From: CAZFMJ01 sp964520045
GTDB lineage: Bacteria; Elusimicrobiota; Elusimicrobia; Elusimicrobiales; CAZFMJ01
Assembly: GCA_964520045.1 (NCBI GenBank)
Contig: CAZFMJ010000017.1
Span: 1 to 44,371, forward strand
DNA length: 44,371 nucleotides
Reading direction: 5' to 3'
The notes under the pieces were generated by a model. It made no database searches. It was given only the letters and a program-made list of their open reading frames with translations, and was not told where the DNA came from. Below, piece by piece: positions 33,640-42,198 of this stretch. A program made the position numbers and the translations under genes. Every line of letters begins with the position of its first letter. The first letter of the stretch is position 1.

Positions 33640-35289
33640 ATGACAATGGCGGCAACCTTTTTAATCGCGCTTATGACTTTTTCTCAGGCACGCGGACAAG
33701 CCGGCTCAGGAGATAGATTTGAATTGGTTCAGGTTCCGGCGGGCTGGCAGAAAACCGTCTCGTCCGATCCGAATGCCTTTGTAGACATCTATAAAGGCAA
33801 TTCCCGGTTCGCTCTAACGGCCATTAAAAAATCCATGACCCTGCCGGAACTCAGGGATTTTTTAAAAAAGAAACGCTTCAAAAAACTGAACCTTAAGTTT
33901 AACGCCGGAAAAATAGAAGAGTTCAATTTTCAGCAGGGGGATTACGGCTATTTCTTCTCTTTTTCATCGGGAAAAAATACCGGAGCCAAAAACTATTCAG
34001 GCTGGCTGGGCTGTCTGCTTCTGGACGAAAAGCCTTATTCCGTAGTCGCCGCATCCATGAAACTGGAAGAGCTGATACAGGTTATAGATAACATACGCAA
34101 CAACTTGTTCATCACCGCCTCTGAAAACGCCCCTGCGCAATCGGAATCTTCTACGCAGGAAAGCAGCGCCCCTGCAGTATTGCAGACTGCCGCAGTTCAA
34201 CCGCCGGAAAACCTATGGGACGGCTGGCTTGAGGGACAGCGCGACCATATTACGGCTCTAACCGCCCTCGCACAGCGCAAGCAGTCCTTTGCGGTTTATA
34301 TCAGAGAGCCCGGCTGCCCCAAGTGCGGCGAATTTGAAAAGAACGTGCTGGCAAACCCTGCGGTGCGGGAATTTCTGAAACCGATCCTCAAGGTTCGCCT
34401 GACAAAGCTCAGAGAAGGCTCCGATGAGACCGAGGAGGATTTGATGAGCTGGGGGCTTTACCAGAAAGAGGGCGATGAGTTCTACGGAGACAAGGAAATG
34501 CCCCGCTTTTTTGTAAACTCCGCGGAAGGACGCGATATCAGCGCCCAGCCCGCGGGAACGGAAAAAACCGGCAATATGTGCGCGCGCGCCCCCGGCAGTA
34601 ATTTTAAATTATATGCCGCGCGGGTGGATGTCCCGCCTGATGAATTTCTCCGGCTTCTGCAGTCAGAGTCGGGAATTAGGGCCGGAACACTGGATAAATC
34701 AGACACAAATAGCGCTAAGGACCGGCTTATAAGTCTGTTCATGAAAAAGATAACCGAGTATCAAAACTTAAGCATCCGCGCCAAGAAGGAAGGACGAAAA
34801 ATATCGGCATGGGAGGCGCTGCGTCCCCTGTTCGGGTTTTTTCTGATCCTCTTTTTTCTTAGTGCATTTCCTTATGTATTTTACAGCCTCACCCTGTACA
34901 AAATAGCGGCTAAGACCTCCACCCCGCACGCATGGTTTGCATGGATACCGTTTCTATATCCTTTTTTAATTCTTATGACCGCCCGCATATCGCTTTGGTA
35001 TGTTCCGGCATATATCATTTTTTTCATTATCTTTAACAAGCTGGGCTTAATTATCGCAATCAGCACAACGTGCATCAGCTTTATTATTCTGTATAAGATA
35101 TGCCTCCTCCTGCGCAGGCCTTCATGGATAGCCGCATTATATGCCTTGCCGTATTTGTTGTACTATTTCTCTCAGGGCATACCGGGCACGCTTGTTGCAG
35201 TTATTGTCCCTCTTGTATGCCTTGGGTATCTGGCCTTCTCAAAAACGCCGGAGGACCAATATCCCGCCGCAGGAGCAATTAGATTTTAA
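33640..35289 (+). CDS. Exported thioredoxin-like protein with a C-terminal membrane domain
   Basis: From ATG at 33640, with AAGGAG 6 bases before it, the product is 549 residues. A signal peptide (MTMAATFLIALMTFSQARGQA) is followed by a domain of about 150 residues I do not recognise and a Ser/Ala-rich linker. A thioredoxin-like region with CPKC at residues 226-229 ('REPGCPKCGEFEKNVLANPAVREFL') resembles DUF255/thioredoxin-7 proteins. From about residue 395 four or five hydrophobic segments follow. A periplasmic thiol oxidoreductase anchored in the inner membrane is likely. The open frame extends 42 codons upstream, but that part covers a structured leader and lacks a signal peptide. Confidence 0.7.
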   Translation: MTMAATFLIALMTFSQARGQAGSGDRFELVQVPAGWQKTVSSDPNAFVDIYKGNSRFALTAIKKSMTLPELRDFLKKKRFKKLNLKFNAGKIEEFNFQQGDYGYFFSFSSGKNTGAKNYSGWLGCLLLDEKPYSVVAASMKLEELIQVIDNIRNNLFITASENAPAQSESSTQESSAPAVLQTAAVQPPENLWDGWLEGQRDHITALTALAQRKQSFAVYIREPGCPKCGEFEKNVLANPAVREFLKPILKVRLTKLREGSDETEEDLMSWGLYQKEGDEFYGDKEMPRFFVNSAEGRDISAQPAGTEKTGNMCARAPGSNFKLYAARVDVPPDEFLRLLQSESGIRAGTLDKSDTNSAKDRLISLFMKKITEYQNLSIRAKKEGRKISAWEALRPLFGFFLILFFLSAFPYVFYSLTLYKIAAKTSTPHAWFAWIPFLYPFLILMTARISLWYVPAYIIFFIIFNKLGLIIAISTTCISFIILYKICLLLRRPSWIAALYALPYLLYYFSQGIPGTLVAVIVPLVCLGYLAFSKTPEDQYPAAGAIRF

Positions 35290-35301
35290 GAATAACAATG
35301 G

Positions 35302-35418
35302 GAACCGGCTGGACGGCTAGGCAGCTAGACTGCTGGACTGCCCAAATAATCCTTACTTTGCCCCGCCAATGGCGGGCTACGAAGGGCAGGCCATTCTCAA
35401 AACATTTAAGGAAAGAAT
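35302..35418. repeat. Cluster of repeat families upstream of recG
   Basis: The 180-base gap holds an 8-bp-period array (GGCTGGAC/GGCTAGGC/AGCTAGAC/TGCTGGAC, about 35305-35340) and a hairpin CCCGCC/GGCGGG (35362-35367/35371-35376). A decayed, reversed copy of the 37-bp palindromic module follows, beginning GGGCAGGCCATTCTC (about 35384-35418). A short TACCGTCTACC array stands just before the recG start. No gene is seen. Confidence 0.65.
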
Positions 35419-35469
35419 GAAACGGAAATTTGTATTTATCTTTGTTTTACCGTCTACCCTCCCCCTATT

Positions 35470-37551
35470 ATGACTTCCGTTCAATACTTAAAAGGCGTGG
35501 GGCCTAAACGGGCAAAAATACTGGAAAAACTCGGTATTTTCACGGTGTCCGATCTGCTTTTTTATTTTCCGCGCGGCTGGCAGGACCGCAGGCTGAAGCA
35601 GGATTCCTGCTGTCATACGGACGCGGAAGGCAATGTGATTTTTCTGGGAACCGCGGCCTCCTCAAAATTAATTGAAACCGGAAAATCTCTGGGCATTTTC
35701 AGGGCCACGCTTATAGGCGGCACGGGCCAAAGCATTGAAGCCTATTGGTTCAAACGGCTCAGTTATTCTTATGATGTTTTCGCTCCACTGCGCAGGGATA
35801 TGGCGCAGGGAAATCTCGTGTGGATAGCGGGGAAAAAAGAAGACTCCGGCCCGGCGGCGCACAGGGTGCGGGTGGAAGAATATTACATGGCGGACGACGA
35901 CTGCTCAAAAACGCACGCGGGCAGGATAATACCGGTATATCCTTTGACGGAAGGCATTTCCGGAAAATGGCTGAGGGAAACGTCATTCAAAGCCCTGAGG
36001 CAGTTTTCGGGAACCATAAAAGACCCCCTGCCGGACGGACTGCTTGCCAAAAGAAGCCTTCCGGCCGTCTCACAGGCGCTTTGGGGAATGCATTTCCCCA
36101 ATTCGATGCAGGAGCTTGAGATCTCAAAACGCAGAATGATATACGAGGAATTTCTGTTTCTTACCCTTGCCTGGGCCATAAAACACAGGCAGACCCATGG
36201 AATTAAAAAAAATTACAGCTATGAAATAAAAAGAACTCTGCTTACCCCGTTCAAGCAGATGCTTGGTTTTGATTTTACAAACGCGCAGGTGCGAGTCATA
36301 AACGAAATTTTTGAAGATATGAGCTCGGCCCACCCCATGACCCGCCTCCTGCAGGGCGACGTGGGCTCCGGAAAAACTGTGGTGGCATTATCGGCTCTCC
36401 TGCTTGCCGTTGAAAACGGATATCAGGCCGCATTCATGGCCCCCACGGAACTTTTGGCGGAACAGCATTACATGACTTTCAGCAAATTCTTAAAAGGCCT
36501 TCCCGTAAGATTCGAGATACTAACTTCGCGGGTTAAGCCGGAAGCGAAAAAGAAAATTATTCAGGAAACAGCCTCCGGAAAGGTCGACATCCTCATGGGA
36601 ACCCATGCCCTCATAGAAGAAACCGTCGCCTTCTCAAAATTAAGGCTGACCGTGATAGACGAACAGCATAAATTCGGGGTGCGCCAGCGCACGATACTGA
36701 GGCAGAAAGGCCCGCCCATGGACCTTCTTGTCATGACCGCCACTCCCATACCCAGAACGCTTTCCCTTTCGCTTTACGGGGATTTGGATGTATCCCTGCT
36801 GGACCAGCTTCCGCCCGGAAGAAAACCCGTGATGACGCTTCACATGGCCGAAGAACAGGCCCTGCAGTCGACGCTTGAAGAAGTTTCAAAAGGCAGGCAG
36901 GTTTACATAGTTTATCCCCTGATAGAGGAATCGGATAAGAAAGAGCTGAAATCCGTAAAATGCGAATTTGAAAGACTTAAGCAGGGCGTCTTTAAGAACC
37001 TGCGGGTGGGCATGGCTCACGGCCAAATGCCGGGAAGCCAGAAAGCTAAAGTTATGGAAAATTTTCTGCGGGGCAAATTAGACATCCTGCTGGCGACGCC
37101 CGTAATAGAAGTGGGGATAGACGTGCCCTCGGCCTCGCTTATGATAATCCAGAACGCGGACAGGTTCGGCCTTGCCAGCCTGCACCAATTGCGCGGAAGA
37201 GTGGGCAGGGGAACTTATGAATCAAGATGCATTCTGGTGGCGGACTGCAAAACTCCGGAGGCGTCAGAGAGAATAGACATCCTCTGCGCAACGCAGGACG
37301 GCTTTAAGATAGGCGAAAAGGATATGCAGATGAGAGGGCCGGGCGAGGCCCTCGGCACAATGCAGCACGGCAGTCTGGAGCTTAAAACAGGGGATTTGAT
37401 AAAAGACGCCGGAATACTGCAATGGGCTATACAAGACAAAGACGGCATACTGCAGTCCGACCCTCTGCTTCTTTCGGAAAAACACACGCCCCTGCGCGAA
37501 CGGCTTCTGGAGCTTTACAATAAAAAATTAAACCTGATAGACCTGGCATAA
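35470..37551 (+). CDS. recG: ATP-dependent DNA helicase RecG
   Basis: RecG reverses stalled replication forks and processes Holliday junctions. The 693-residue protein has the N-terminal helix-hairpin-like 'YLKGVGPKRAKILEKLGIFTVSDLLFYFPRGWQDR' (6-40), the wedge/OB domain, and the helicase core with Walker A 'LQGDVGSGKTVVAL' (about residue 297) and DEQH box 'VIDEQHKFGVRQR'. It ends with 'ATPVIEVGIDVPSASLMIIQNADRFGLASLHQLRGRVGRG'. Length is normal. The ATG lacks an obvious Shine-Dalgarno sequence; a repeat array lies immediately before it. Confidence 0.97.
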   Translation: MTSVQYLKGVGPKRAKILEKLGIFTVSDLLFYFPRGWQDRRLKQDSCCHTDAEGNVIFLGTAASSKLIETGKSLGIFRATLIGGTGQSIEAYWFKRLSYSYDVFAPLRRDMAQGNLVWIAGKKEDSGPAAHRVRVEEYYMADDDCSKTHAGRIIPVYPLTEGISGKWLRETSFKALRQFSGTIKDPLPDGLLAKRSLPAVSQALWGMHFPNSMQELEISKRRMIYEEFLFLTLAWAIKHRQTHGIKKNYSYEIKRTLLTPFKQMLGFDFTNAQVRVINEIFEDMSSAHPMTRLLQGDVGSGKTVVALSALLLAVENGYQAAFMAPTELLAEQHYMTFSKFLKGLPVRFEILTSRVKPEAKKKIIQETASGKVDILMGTHALIEETVAFSKLRLTVIDEQHKFGVRQRTILRQKGPPMDLLVMTATPIPRTLSLSLYGDLDVSLLDQLPPGRKPVMTLHMAEEQALQSTLEEVSKGRQVYIVYPLIEESDKKELKSVKCEFERLKQGVFKNLRVGMAHGQMPGSQKAKVMENFLRGKLDILLATPVIEVGIDVPSASLMIIQNADRFGLASLHQLRGRVGRGTYESRCILVADCKTPEASERIDILCATQDGFKIGEKDMQMRGPGEALGTMQHGSLELKTGDLIKDAGILQWAIQDKDGILQSDPLLLSEKHTPLRERLLELYNKKLNLIDLA

Positions 37552-37557
37552 GAAGAA

Positions 37558-37600
37558 GCCGCCAGTTGCCCAGAGGCCCGGAAACCCAGTAACAGATTTC
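37558..37600. repeat. 8-bp-period array between recG and the first YYPSP paralog
   Basis: Units GCCGCCAG/TTGCCCAG/AGGCCCGG/AAACCCAG fill the start of the 113-base gap between two convergent genes. No terminator with a T-run is evident. Confidence 0.5.
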
Positions 37601-37664
37601 ACACGGAAGCGTCCCCGCATTTTACGTCGCCGGCTATGCCAAATAATGACTTCGGACAGAACAA

Positions 37665-38399
37665 TTACGGCAGAGCAATTCCCTCAGCTCCCGGAGGGCA
37701 GCTTTCATATAAACCCAAGACGTCCACTAACGGCGCATACGACATCCACGTGTTGCTCATCGCCGTTTTATGGTTATAAAACACGCAGTGATTAGCATTA
37801 TTCCAGATAAAACTTGGCTGAATCTCAACTGCCGAGTTGGCGCGCTGTTCTCCCGGCTGATTACCCGGCGTAAGCCAGTAATACTGGCATTGGATATTAA
37901 ATTTTTCAGTATTACTCAGGTCAACCGTTTTCCATTCTATTCCCTCACTTTTCCCGCTTCTTTGTTTTACCCAATAAGCGCCGTTGTAATGATAGAATGA
38001 ATCATCTCCGCTGTTATAAACGTAAACCAATTCGCCTTTTTTTACATCGGTAGCAGGAAGAGAACTCAGCGGCTTATAAATCACGCTCCTGCTGGTAGCT
38101 ATTTGCCCGGCTACATCCAATTTCACCTGCGGCTGAGAAGTGCCTATGCCAAGTCTTCCATCGGGCCTGGTGGCGGCGTTGTTAGCGCCTATTGTCACAT
38201 CCCCCTTGTCTCGTGCAAAAGCGGCCCTATTTATACTGACAAGCCTTGTGTAAATTCCCACAGGCGAAGGATAATACGCATGCAGGGTCAGGGTTTCTGT
38301 GTCTATTACGGCATATCCGATACAAAGCAGAGCAATTACCGCGATTATACCTATATGCCTTTTTGTAATTTCTATTTCCTGCGGTATTTTTATTTTCAT
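37665..38399 (-). CDS. Membrane-anchored YYPSP-motif protein, paralog A
   Basis: From ATG at 38399 the product is 244 residues. A short basic N-terminus (EIEITKRHIG) is followed by one hydrophobic segment (about residues 16-34) and a conserved stretch 'TLTLHAYYPSPVGIYTRLVSINRAAFA'. Next comes a 'GRLGIGTSQPQVKLDVAG' motif of the kind found in phage tail fibres and other trimeric surface proteins, then 'GELVYVYNSGDDSFYHYNGAYWVKQ'. Two nearby genes (paralogs B and C) share this N-terminal part, but the C-terminal 80 residues here are different. Function is unknown; a surface-exposed, inner-membrane-anchored or secreted adhesin-like role is a guess. The open frame upstream of the ATG is made of 7-bp repeats. 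Confidence 0.65.
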   Translation of the reverse strand: MKIKIPQEIEITKRHIGIIAVIALLCIGYAVIDTETLTLHAYYPSPVGIYTRLVSINRAAFARDKGDVTIGANNAATRPDGRLGIGTSQPQVKLDVAGQIATSRSVIYKPLSSLPATDVKKGELVYVYNSGDDSFYHYNGAYWVKQRSGKSEGIEWKTVDLSNTEKFNIQCQYYWLTPGNQPGEQRANSAVEIQPSFIWNNANHCVFYNHKTAMSNTWMSYAPLVDVLGLYESCPPGAEGIALP

Positions 38400-38403
38400 A
38401 ATT

Positions 38404-38440
38404 CTCCCCGGTAGATGGTAAACGGTAGAAGGTAGACGGA
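38404..38440. repeat. 7-bp-period array upstream of paralog A
   Basis: Units TAGATGG/TAAACGG/TAGAAGG/TAGACGG lie immediately before the paralog A start codon. The same family is at 7911-8094 and 40733-40777. Confidence 0.75.
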
Positions 38441-38556
38441 AAAACAACCACGTATTTGTTTCTATTTATTTTCTTCCGTCCCCCGGTTATCTTTCTTGCT
38501 CAATCACTTTCCCGCTCAATCTCTCAATTACTTCTTTCGCAATTGTATTCTTTTTA

Positions 38557-38566
38557 CCCCCCCCCC
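38557..38566. repeat. Homopolymeric C tract (10 C)
   Basis: TTTTTA followed by ten C and AGCAAG, about 160 bases upstream of paralog A and 55 bases before the DUF4160 gene. Comparable TTTA-C(n) tracts lie upstream of paralogs B (6 C, 40795-40800) and C (8 C, 42342-42349). Confidence 0.6.
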
Positions 38567-38620
38567 AGCAAGGAATTTGCTTCGCTAATTTAATTTAAGT
38601 AAGATTTATTCCGTAATCAT

Positions 38621-38860
38621 ATGAGCCCAACGGTATTCCGGCATAAAAATTATAGATTTTTCTTTTTTTCGCGCGAGGAAAGCCGCGTTCATGTTCATGT
38701 CGCAAATCCTGCCGGCGAGGCCAAATTTTGGATTGAGCCTATAGTGGCATTATGCGAAAGCCACGGGCTAAACACTAAGACACTCAACGAACTGCAGAAA
38801 ATAGTCGAAAATAGAAAAAATGAAATCAGCCATTCGTGGAAAAAACATTTCAGGCGCTGA
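38621..38860 (+). CDS. DUF4160-family small protein
   Basis: This 79-residue protein matches DUF4160: 'SPTVFRHKNYRFFFFSREESRVHVHVANPAGEAKFWIEP' with the HVHV motif, then a helical end. DUF4160 genes usually occur directly before DUF2442 genes, as here (41-base overlap), and the pair is widely suspected to be a toxin-antitoxin-like module, without firm proof. It is on the opposite strand to the surrounding cassette genes, suggesting insertion as a unit. No strong ribosome site is seen before the ATG. Confidence 0.85.
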   Translation: MSPTVFRHKNYRFFFFSREESRVHVHVANPAGEAKFWIEPIVALCESHGLNTKTLNELQKIVENRKNEISHSWKKHFRR

Positions 38861-39110
38861 GGTGCAGGATATAACTCCGCACGGCGTCTGGCTGTATGTA
38901 AAGGGCGCGGAATATTTTCTTCCGTATGCCCAATATCCGTGGTTTATAAACGCAAAAGTAGCGGATATTTATAAACTTCTGCTCCTTCATGAAAATCATC
39001 TTTATTGGCCGAAATTAGACGTTGACTTGGAGTTAAAGTCCCTGCAAAATCCCGAAAATTATCCTCTAATTTACCGAACTTACCCGCGCTCAGGAAATAA
39101 ACTTAAATAG
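38820..39110 (+). CDS. DUF2442-family small protein
   Basis: This 96-residue protein has the DUF2442 signature: 'DITPHGVWLYVKGAEYFLPYAQYPWFINAKVADIYKL' (FLPY...PWF) and 'LYWPKLDVDLELKSLQNPENYP'. It overlaps the DUF4160 gene by 41 bases in another frame, so the two are translated together. Function is unproven; partner of the DUF4160 protein in a probable toxin-antitoxin-like pair. Confidence 0.87.
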   Translation: MKSAIRGKNISGAEVQDITPHGVWLYVKGAEYFLPYAQYPWFINAKVADIYKLLLLHENHLYWPKLDVDLELKSLQNPENYPLIYRTYPRSGNKLK

Positions 39111-39171
39111 TTCTTCTTCCCGCCCCGGACAGCCGGCAGTACAGACCCTGCATTGACGAACTATTACAGCT

Positions 39172-39987
39172 TTATTCCCCGTTTTGAGCATCTGGCGCCT
39201 CTTTACGGCTACCTGCCTTTGTGTCCGCCAAAACCTTCCGCAGATAGCGTTCATTTACAGGGCCGAAATCCAGCGCCTTATCGGCGTCATTCATTAAAGA
39301 GGAAGTCGTGGGGCGGATATGGCTTTTATTGCCGCAGCAGCCGGAGATATAATTTACAGATTCCTCTTTGCCCACCAAATCGCCCCACCAATTCTGCGCC
39401 TCTTTCTTTGTGCCGGCGCAATTGGGTTTTCCCGGCAAACACAGCTCTTCGCAATTAAGGCATTCGTCGCGCAAGCCGAGCGAATGGCCCAGCTCGTGTA
39501 AAAATCCTTTTACGAAACTGCCTTTTTCGCCGTATTTTCCCCTGCCCAAAATAACCAAAGAAAGCTTGTCCCGCGATGAAAGCTCCGCGCACGAAACAGC
39601 GCCTTCCGCGTCGATAATTATCAGCTTGTATTTGCCGTTCAGGCGGGTTGAGATGTCATTGAGAAAGGCTCGGCGCGCTTTAAGCGGAGGAAACCCGCGG
39701 ACAGGCTTAAAATTTACGACTTCTTCATCCGTGGAAATACGAACAGCCCATAATCCCACGGCATTAATTTCATCAAAAGGCCTGGTTTTCTTTAAACCCT
39801 GAACAAGCTCGTCCACATCTTTTAAAAATCTTTTTCTATCCTGATAATTCAAAGGACAAAACACAAGATCCAAAAGATTTTTAGATTTAGGGGCGGATTG
39901 TTTTAAATAAGGCTCAATATCATATGCAAAACAACTGCCGGTAAAACAGAGAAAATAAAAAACAAATCCCAATAAACATTTTGCCAT
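39172..39987 (-). CDS. Secreted zinc metalloprotease (HExxHxxGxxD type)
   Basis: From ATG at 39987 the product is 271 residues with a clear signal peptide (MAKCLLGFVFYFLCFTGSCFA). The zinc motif HELGHSLGLRDE (164-175) has the third ligand Asp and following Glu of the M64 (IgA peptidase-like) and related metzincins. A cysteine-rich insert (CLNCEELCLPGKPNC) follows, and 'CCGNKSHIRPTTSSLMN' supplies the Met-turn. The frame can be opened nine codons earlier at a TTG that abuts paralog B's stop. It probably forms a two-gene cassette with paralog B; a truncated copy sits beside paralog C. Confidence 0.82.
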   Translation of the reverse strand: MAKCLLGFVFYFLCFTGSCFAYDIEPYLKQSAPKSKNLLDLVFCPLNYQDRKRFLKDVDELVQGLKKTRPFDEINAVGLWAVRISTDEEVVNFKPVRGFPPLKARRAFLNDISTRLNGKYKLIIIDAEGAVSCAELSSRDKLSLVILGRGKYGEKGSFVKGFLHELGHSLGLRDECLNCEELCLPGKPNCAGTKKEAQNWWGDLVGKEESVNYISGCCGNKSHIRPTTSSLMNDADKALDFGPVNERYLRKVLADTKAGSRKEAPDAQNGE

Positions 39988-40014
39988 CTTAAAACAGCCT
40001 ATTCTTTCTACCAA

Positions 40015-40728
40015 CTACTGACAACAGATATACGCATTGCCGGCGGGCTGTTCCACGCGCCATTCGGTTGCCGGCTTGGGACATCCGCCGCCGGGCGGCA
40101 TGGGAAGTGCGGCGTCACCTCCCCAAAGGTGCCAGCACCACCCCCACGCACCAAGCGCATATTTTTCCTGGAAACCTGCCGGACAATATTTCTGTGTGCC
40201 GCCGCTATCAACACAGGGAGTTCCGCCATTGGCTACGGTATTACAATAGTAGGTAAAGCATACTCCGCTGTTTCCGCTTTGTTTTACCCATCCATCGCCA
40301 TTGTAATGATAAAACGAATCGTCGCTCTCCTTGTAAACCAATTCGCCCTTTATTTTATTAGAAGTAGGAAGTTCGCTCAACGGTTCATAAACAACGCTTC
40401 TTGCCGTACGCAATCTGCTATCCGTTTTAATTTCACCGCGCACATCCAGTTTTGCCTGCGGCTGAGAAGTGCCTATGCCAAGTCTTCCATCGGGCCTGGT
40501 GGCGGCGTTGTTAGCGCCTATTGTCACATCCCCCTTGTCTCGTGCAAAAGCGGCCCTATTTATACTGACAAGCCTGGTGTAAATTCCCACGGGCGAAGGA
40601 TAATACGCGTGCAGAGTCAGGGTCTCAGTGTCTATTACGGCATATCCGATACAAAGCAGCGCAATTACCGCAAATATGCCTATATGCCGTTTTGTCACTA
40701 CTATTTTCTGTGGTATTTTTATTTCCAT
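40015..40728 (-). CDS. Membrane-anchored YYPSP-motif protein, paralog B
   Basis: From ATG at 40728 the product is 237 residues. It shares the N-terminal transmembrane anchor, 'TLHAYYPSPVGIYTRLVSINRAAFA' and 'GRLGIGTSQPQAKLDVRG' with paralog A, almost identically at the nucleotide level. Its C-terminus is cysteine- and glycine-rich ('GVCFTYYCNTVANGGTPC', 'PAGFQEKY', ending 'AYICCQ') and resembles paralog C instead. It looks like a mosaic. Directly followed by the intact metalloprotease gene. Function unknown; probably exported with the C-terminus outside. Confidence 0.65.
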   Translation of the reverse strand: MEIKIPQKIVVTKRHIGIFAVIALLCIGYAVIDTETLTLHAYYPSPVGIYTRLVSINRAAFARDKGDVTIGANNAATRPDGRLGIGTSQPQAKLDVRGEIKTDSRLRTARSVVYEPLSELPTSNKIKGELVYKESDDSFYHYNGDGWVKQSGNSGVCFTYYCNTVANGGTPCVDSGGTQKYCPAGFQEKYALGAWGWCWHLWGGDAALPMPPGGGCPKPATEWRVEQPAGNAYICCQ

Positions 40729-40732
40729 AATT

Positions 40733-40777
40733 TTCCTTTCCGTCTCCCTTCTACCATCTCCCATTTACCGTCTTCAT
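40733..40777. repeat. 7-bp-period array upstream of paralog B
   Basis: Units TCCGTCT/CCCTTCT/ACCATCT/CCCATTT/ACCGTCT form a degenerate array just before the paralog B start. Confidence 0.75.
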
Positions 40778-40794
40778 AATTTTACCCTTATTTA

Positions 40795-40843
40795 CCCCCC
40801 ACCCGTTCCCTCCCCCTCGAGGGGGGAGGATGGAGGAGGGGGT
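40795..40843. repeat. GC-rich palindromic repeat with C tract
   Basis: Six C, then CCCTCCCCCTCGAGGGGGGAGG, can form a strong hairpin, and CACCC...GGGTG extends it. It forms the end of the protease pseudogene and lies upstream of paralog B. A relative is at the bamA start. Confidence 0.65.
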
Positions 40844-41350
40844 GAATAAAAAAATCCGTATTCCCATGACGCAATAGCTTACCAACTGCATTATTCGGGC
40901 TAATTACCTTTGTGTCCGCCAAAACCTTCCGCAGATACCGCTCATTTACAGGGCCGAAATCCAGCGCCTTATCGGCGTCATTCATTAAAGAGGAAGTCGT
41001 GGGGCGGATATGGCTTTTATTGCCGCAGCAGCCGGAGATATAATTTACAGATTCCTCTTTGCCCACCAAATCGCCCCACCAATTCTGCGCCTCTTTCTTT
41101 GTGCCGGCGCAATTGGGTTTTCCCGGCAAACACAGCTCTTCGCAATTAAGGCATTCGTCGCGCAAGCCGAGCGAATGGCCCAGCTCGTGTAAAAATCCTT
41201 TTACGAAACTGCCTTTTTCGCCGTATTTTCCCCTGCCCAAAATAACCAAAGAAAGCTTGTCCCGCGATGAAAGCTCCGCGCACGAAACAGCGCCTTCCGC
41301 GTCGATAATTATCAGCTTGTATTTGCCGTTCAGGCGGGTTGAAATGTCAT

Positions 41351-41412
41351 TGAGAATGGGCCACCCCAAACTCCTTGCTTTTAGGGATTGTTTGGGATGG
41401 CTGGTTACCGTA
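41351..41412 (+). repeat. Partial palindromic element at the pseudogene break
   Basis: The second half of the 37-bp module (CATTGAGAATGGGCCA) and a full 35-bp-type module (CCCCAAACTCC...GATTGTTTGGGATGG) lie exactly where homology to the intact protease gene ends. This places the element at the rearrangement junction. Confidence 0.85.
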
Positions 41413-41459
41413 AACATCCTAATCTTAATACCAGCTACCTCATACTCCAAATACTCCAA

Positions 41460-42185
41460 CTACTGGCAACATAGATACGCCTTGCCAGCCTCAAAGCCGC
41501 GAAAGTTCGGCATATAACCGGATACACAACCGCCGCCCGGAGGCATAAAATGACTGACGCCAACGAGAAATTGGTAGTCGTAGAAGCACCCCCCCCACGC
41601 CCCTAAGTCGTATTTTTCCTCAAATCCTGCCGGACAATGCTTCTGTATGCCGCCATTATCAACACAGGGGCGGCCGCCACCGCCTACGACAGTCTGGCAA
41701 TAGTAAGTAAAACACACTCCGCCGTCGCTTCCGCTTTGTTTTACCCAGTCAGAACCATTGTAATGATAAAACGAATCGTCGCTATCATAGTAAACCAATT
41801 CGCCTTTTTTCACATCGGTAGCAGGAAGAGAACTCAGCGGCTTATATACAATGCTTCTTTCAGTCTGTAATCTGCTGTTTGTTTTAATTTCACCGCGCAC
41901 ATCCAGTTTTGCCTGCGGGTCAGTGGTTCCTATGCCGACCATGCCGGTTGGATTTCTTTCTGAAGTCAGCACCACGTTTCCTTTTTCCCTCGCAAAGGTC
42001 GCTTTGTTTAGGCTCACAAGCCTTGTGTAAATTCCCACAGGCGAAGGATAATACGCATGCAGGGTCAGGGTTTCTGTGTCTATTACGGCATATCCGATAC
42101 AAAGCAGAGCAATTACCGCGATCACGCCGATATGCCGTTTTGTAATTTCTATTTCATCCGGTATTTTCGGTATTCTTATTTTCAT
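41460..42185 (-). CDS. Membrane-anchored YYPSP-motif protein, paralog C
   Basis: A 241-residue protein with the same plan: basic start (DEIEITKRHIG), one transmembrane helix, 'TLHAYYPSPVGIYTRLVSLNKATFA', then 'GMVGIGTTDPQAKLDVRG' and 'GELVYYDSDDSFYHYNGSDWVKQ'. The C-terminus is cysteine-rich ('GVCFTYYCQTVVGGGGRPC', 'PAGFEEKYDLGAWGGC', ending 'AYLCCQ') and similar to paralog B but longer. It is followed at once by the broken protease copy. The family is not one I can name; secretion or surface display is inferred from the anchor and the fibre-like motif. Confidence 0.65.
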   Translation of the reverse strand: MKIRIPKIPDEIEITKRHIGVIAVIALLCIGYAVIDTETLTLHAYYPSPVGIYTRLVSLNKATFAREKGNVVLTSERNPTGMVGIGTTDPQAKLDVRGEIKTNSRLQTERSIVYKPLSSLPATDVKKGELVYYDSDDSFYHYNGSDWVKQSGSDGGVCFTYYCQTVVGGGGRPCVDNGGIQKHCPAGFEEKYDLGAWGGCFYDYQFLVGVSHFMPPGGGCVSGYMPNFRGFEAGKAYLCCQ

Positions 42186-42198
42186 TATTCCCCCAATG

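Larger units (their letters stand above)
40788..41459 (-). pseudogene. Truncated copy of the metalloprotease
   Basis: Bases 40907-41356 are almost identical to 39216-39665 of the intact protease, with only about three differences seen. The copy keeps the second half, including HELGHSLGLRDE. Its 5' part, with the signal peptide and first 110 or so residues, is replaced by a palindromic element joined at the shared sequence CATTGAGAA. Its 3' end runs into the GC-rich palindrome at 40795-40843, giving a foreign C-terminus. A TTG at 41459 would open a 223-codon frame, but without a signal peptide it is unlikely to work. It abuts paralog C exactly as the intact gene abuts paralog B. Confidence 0.85.
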
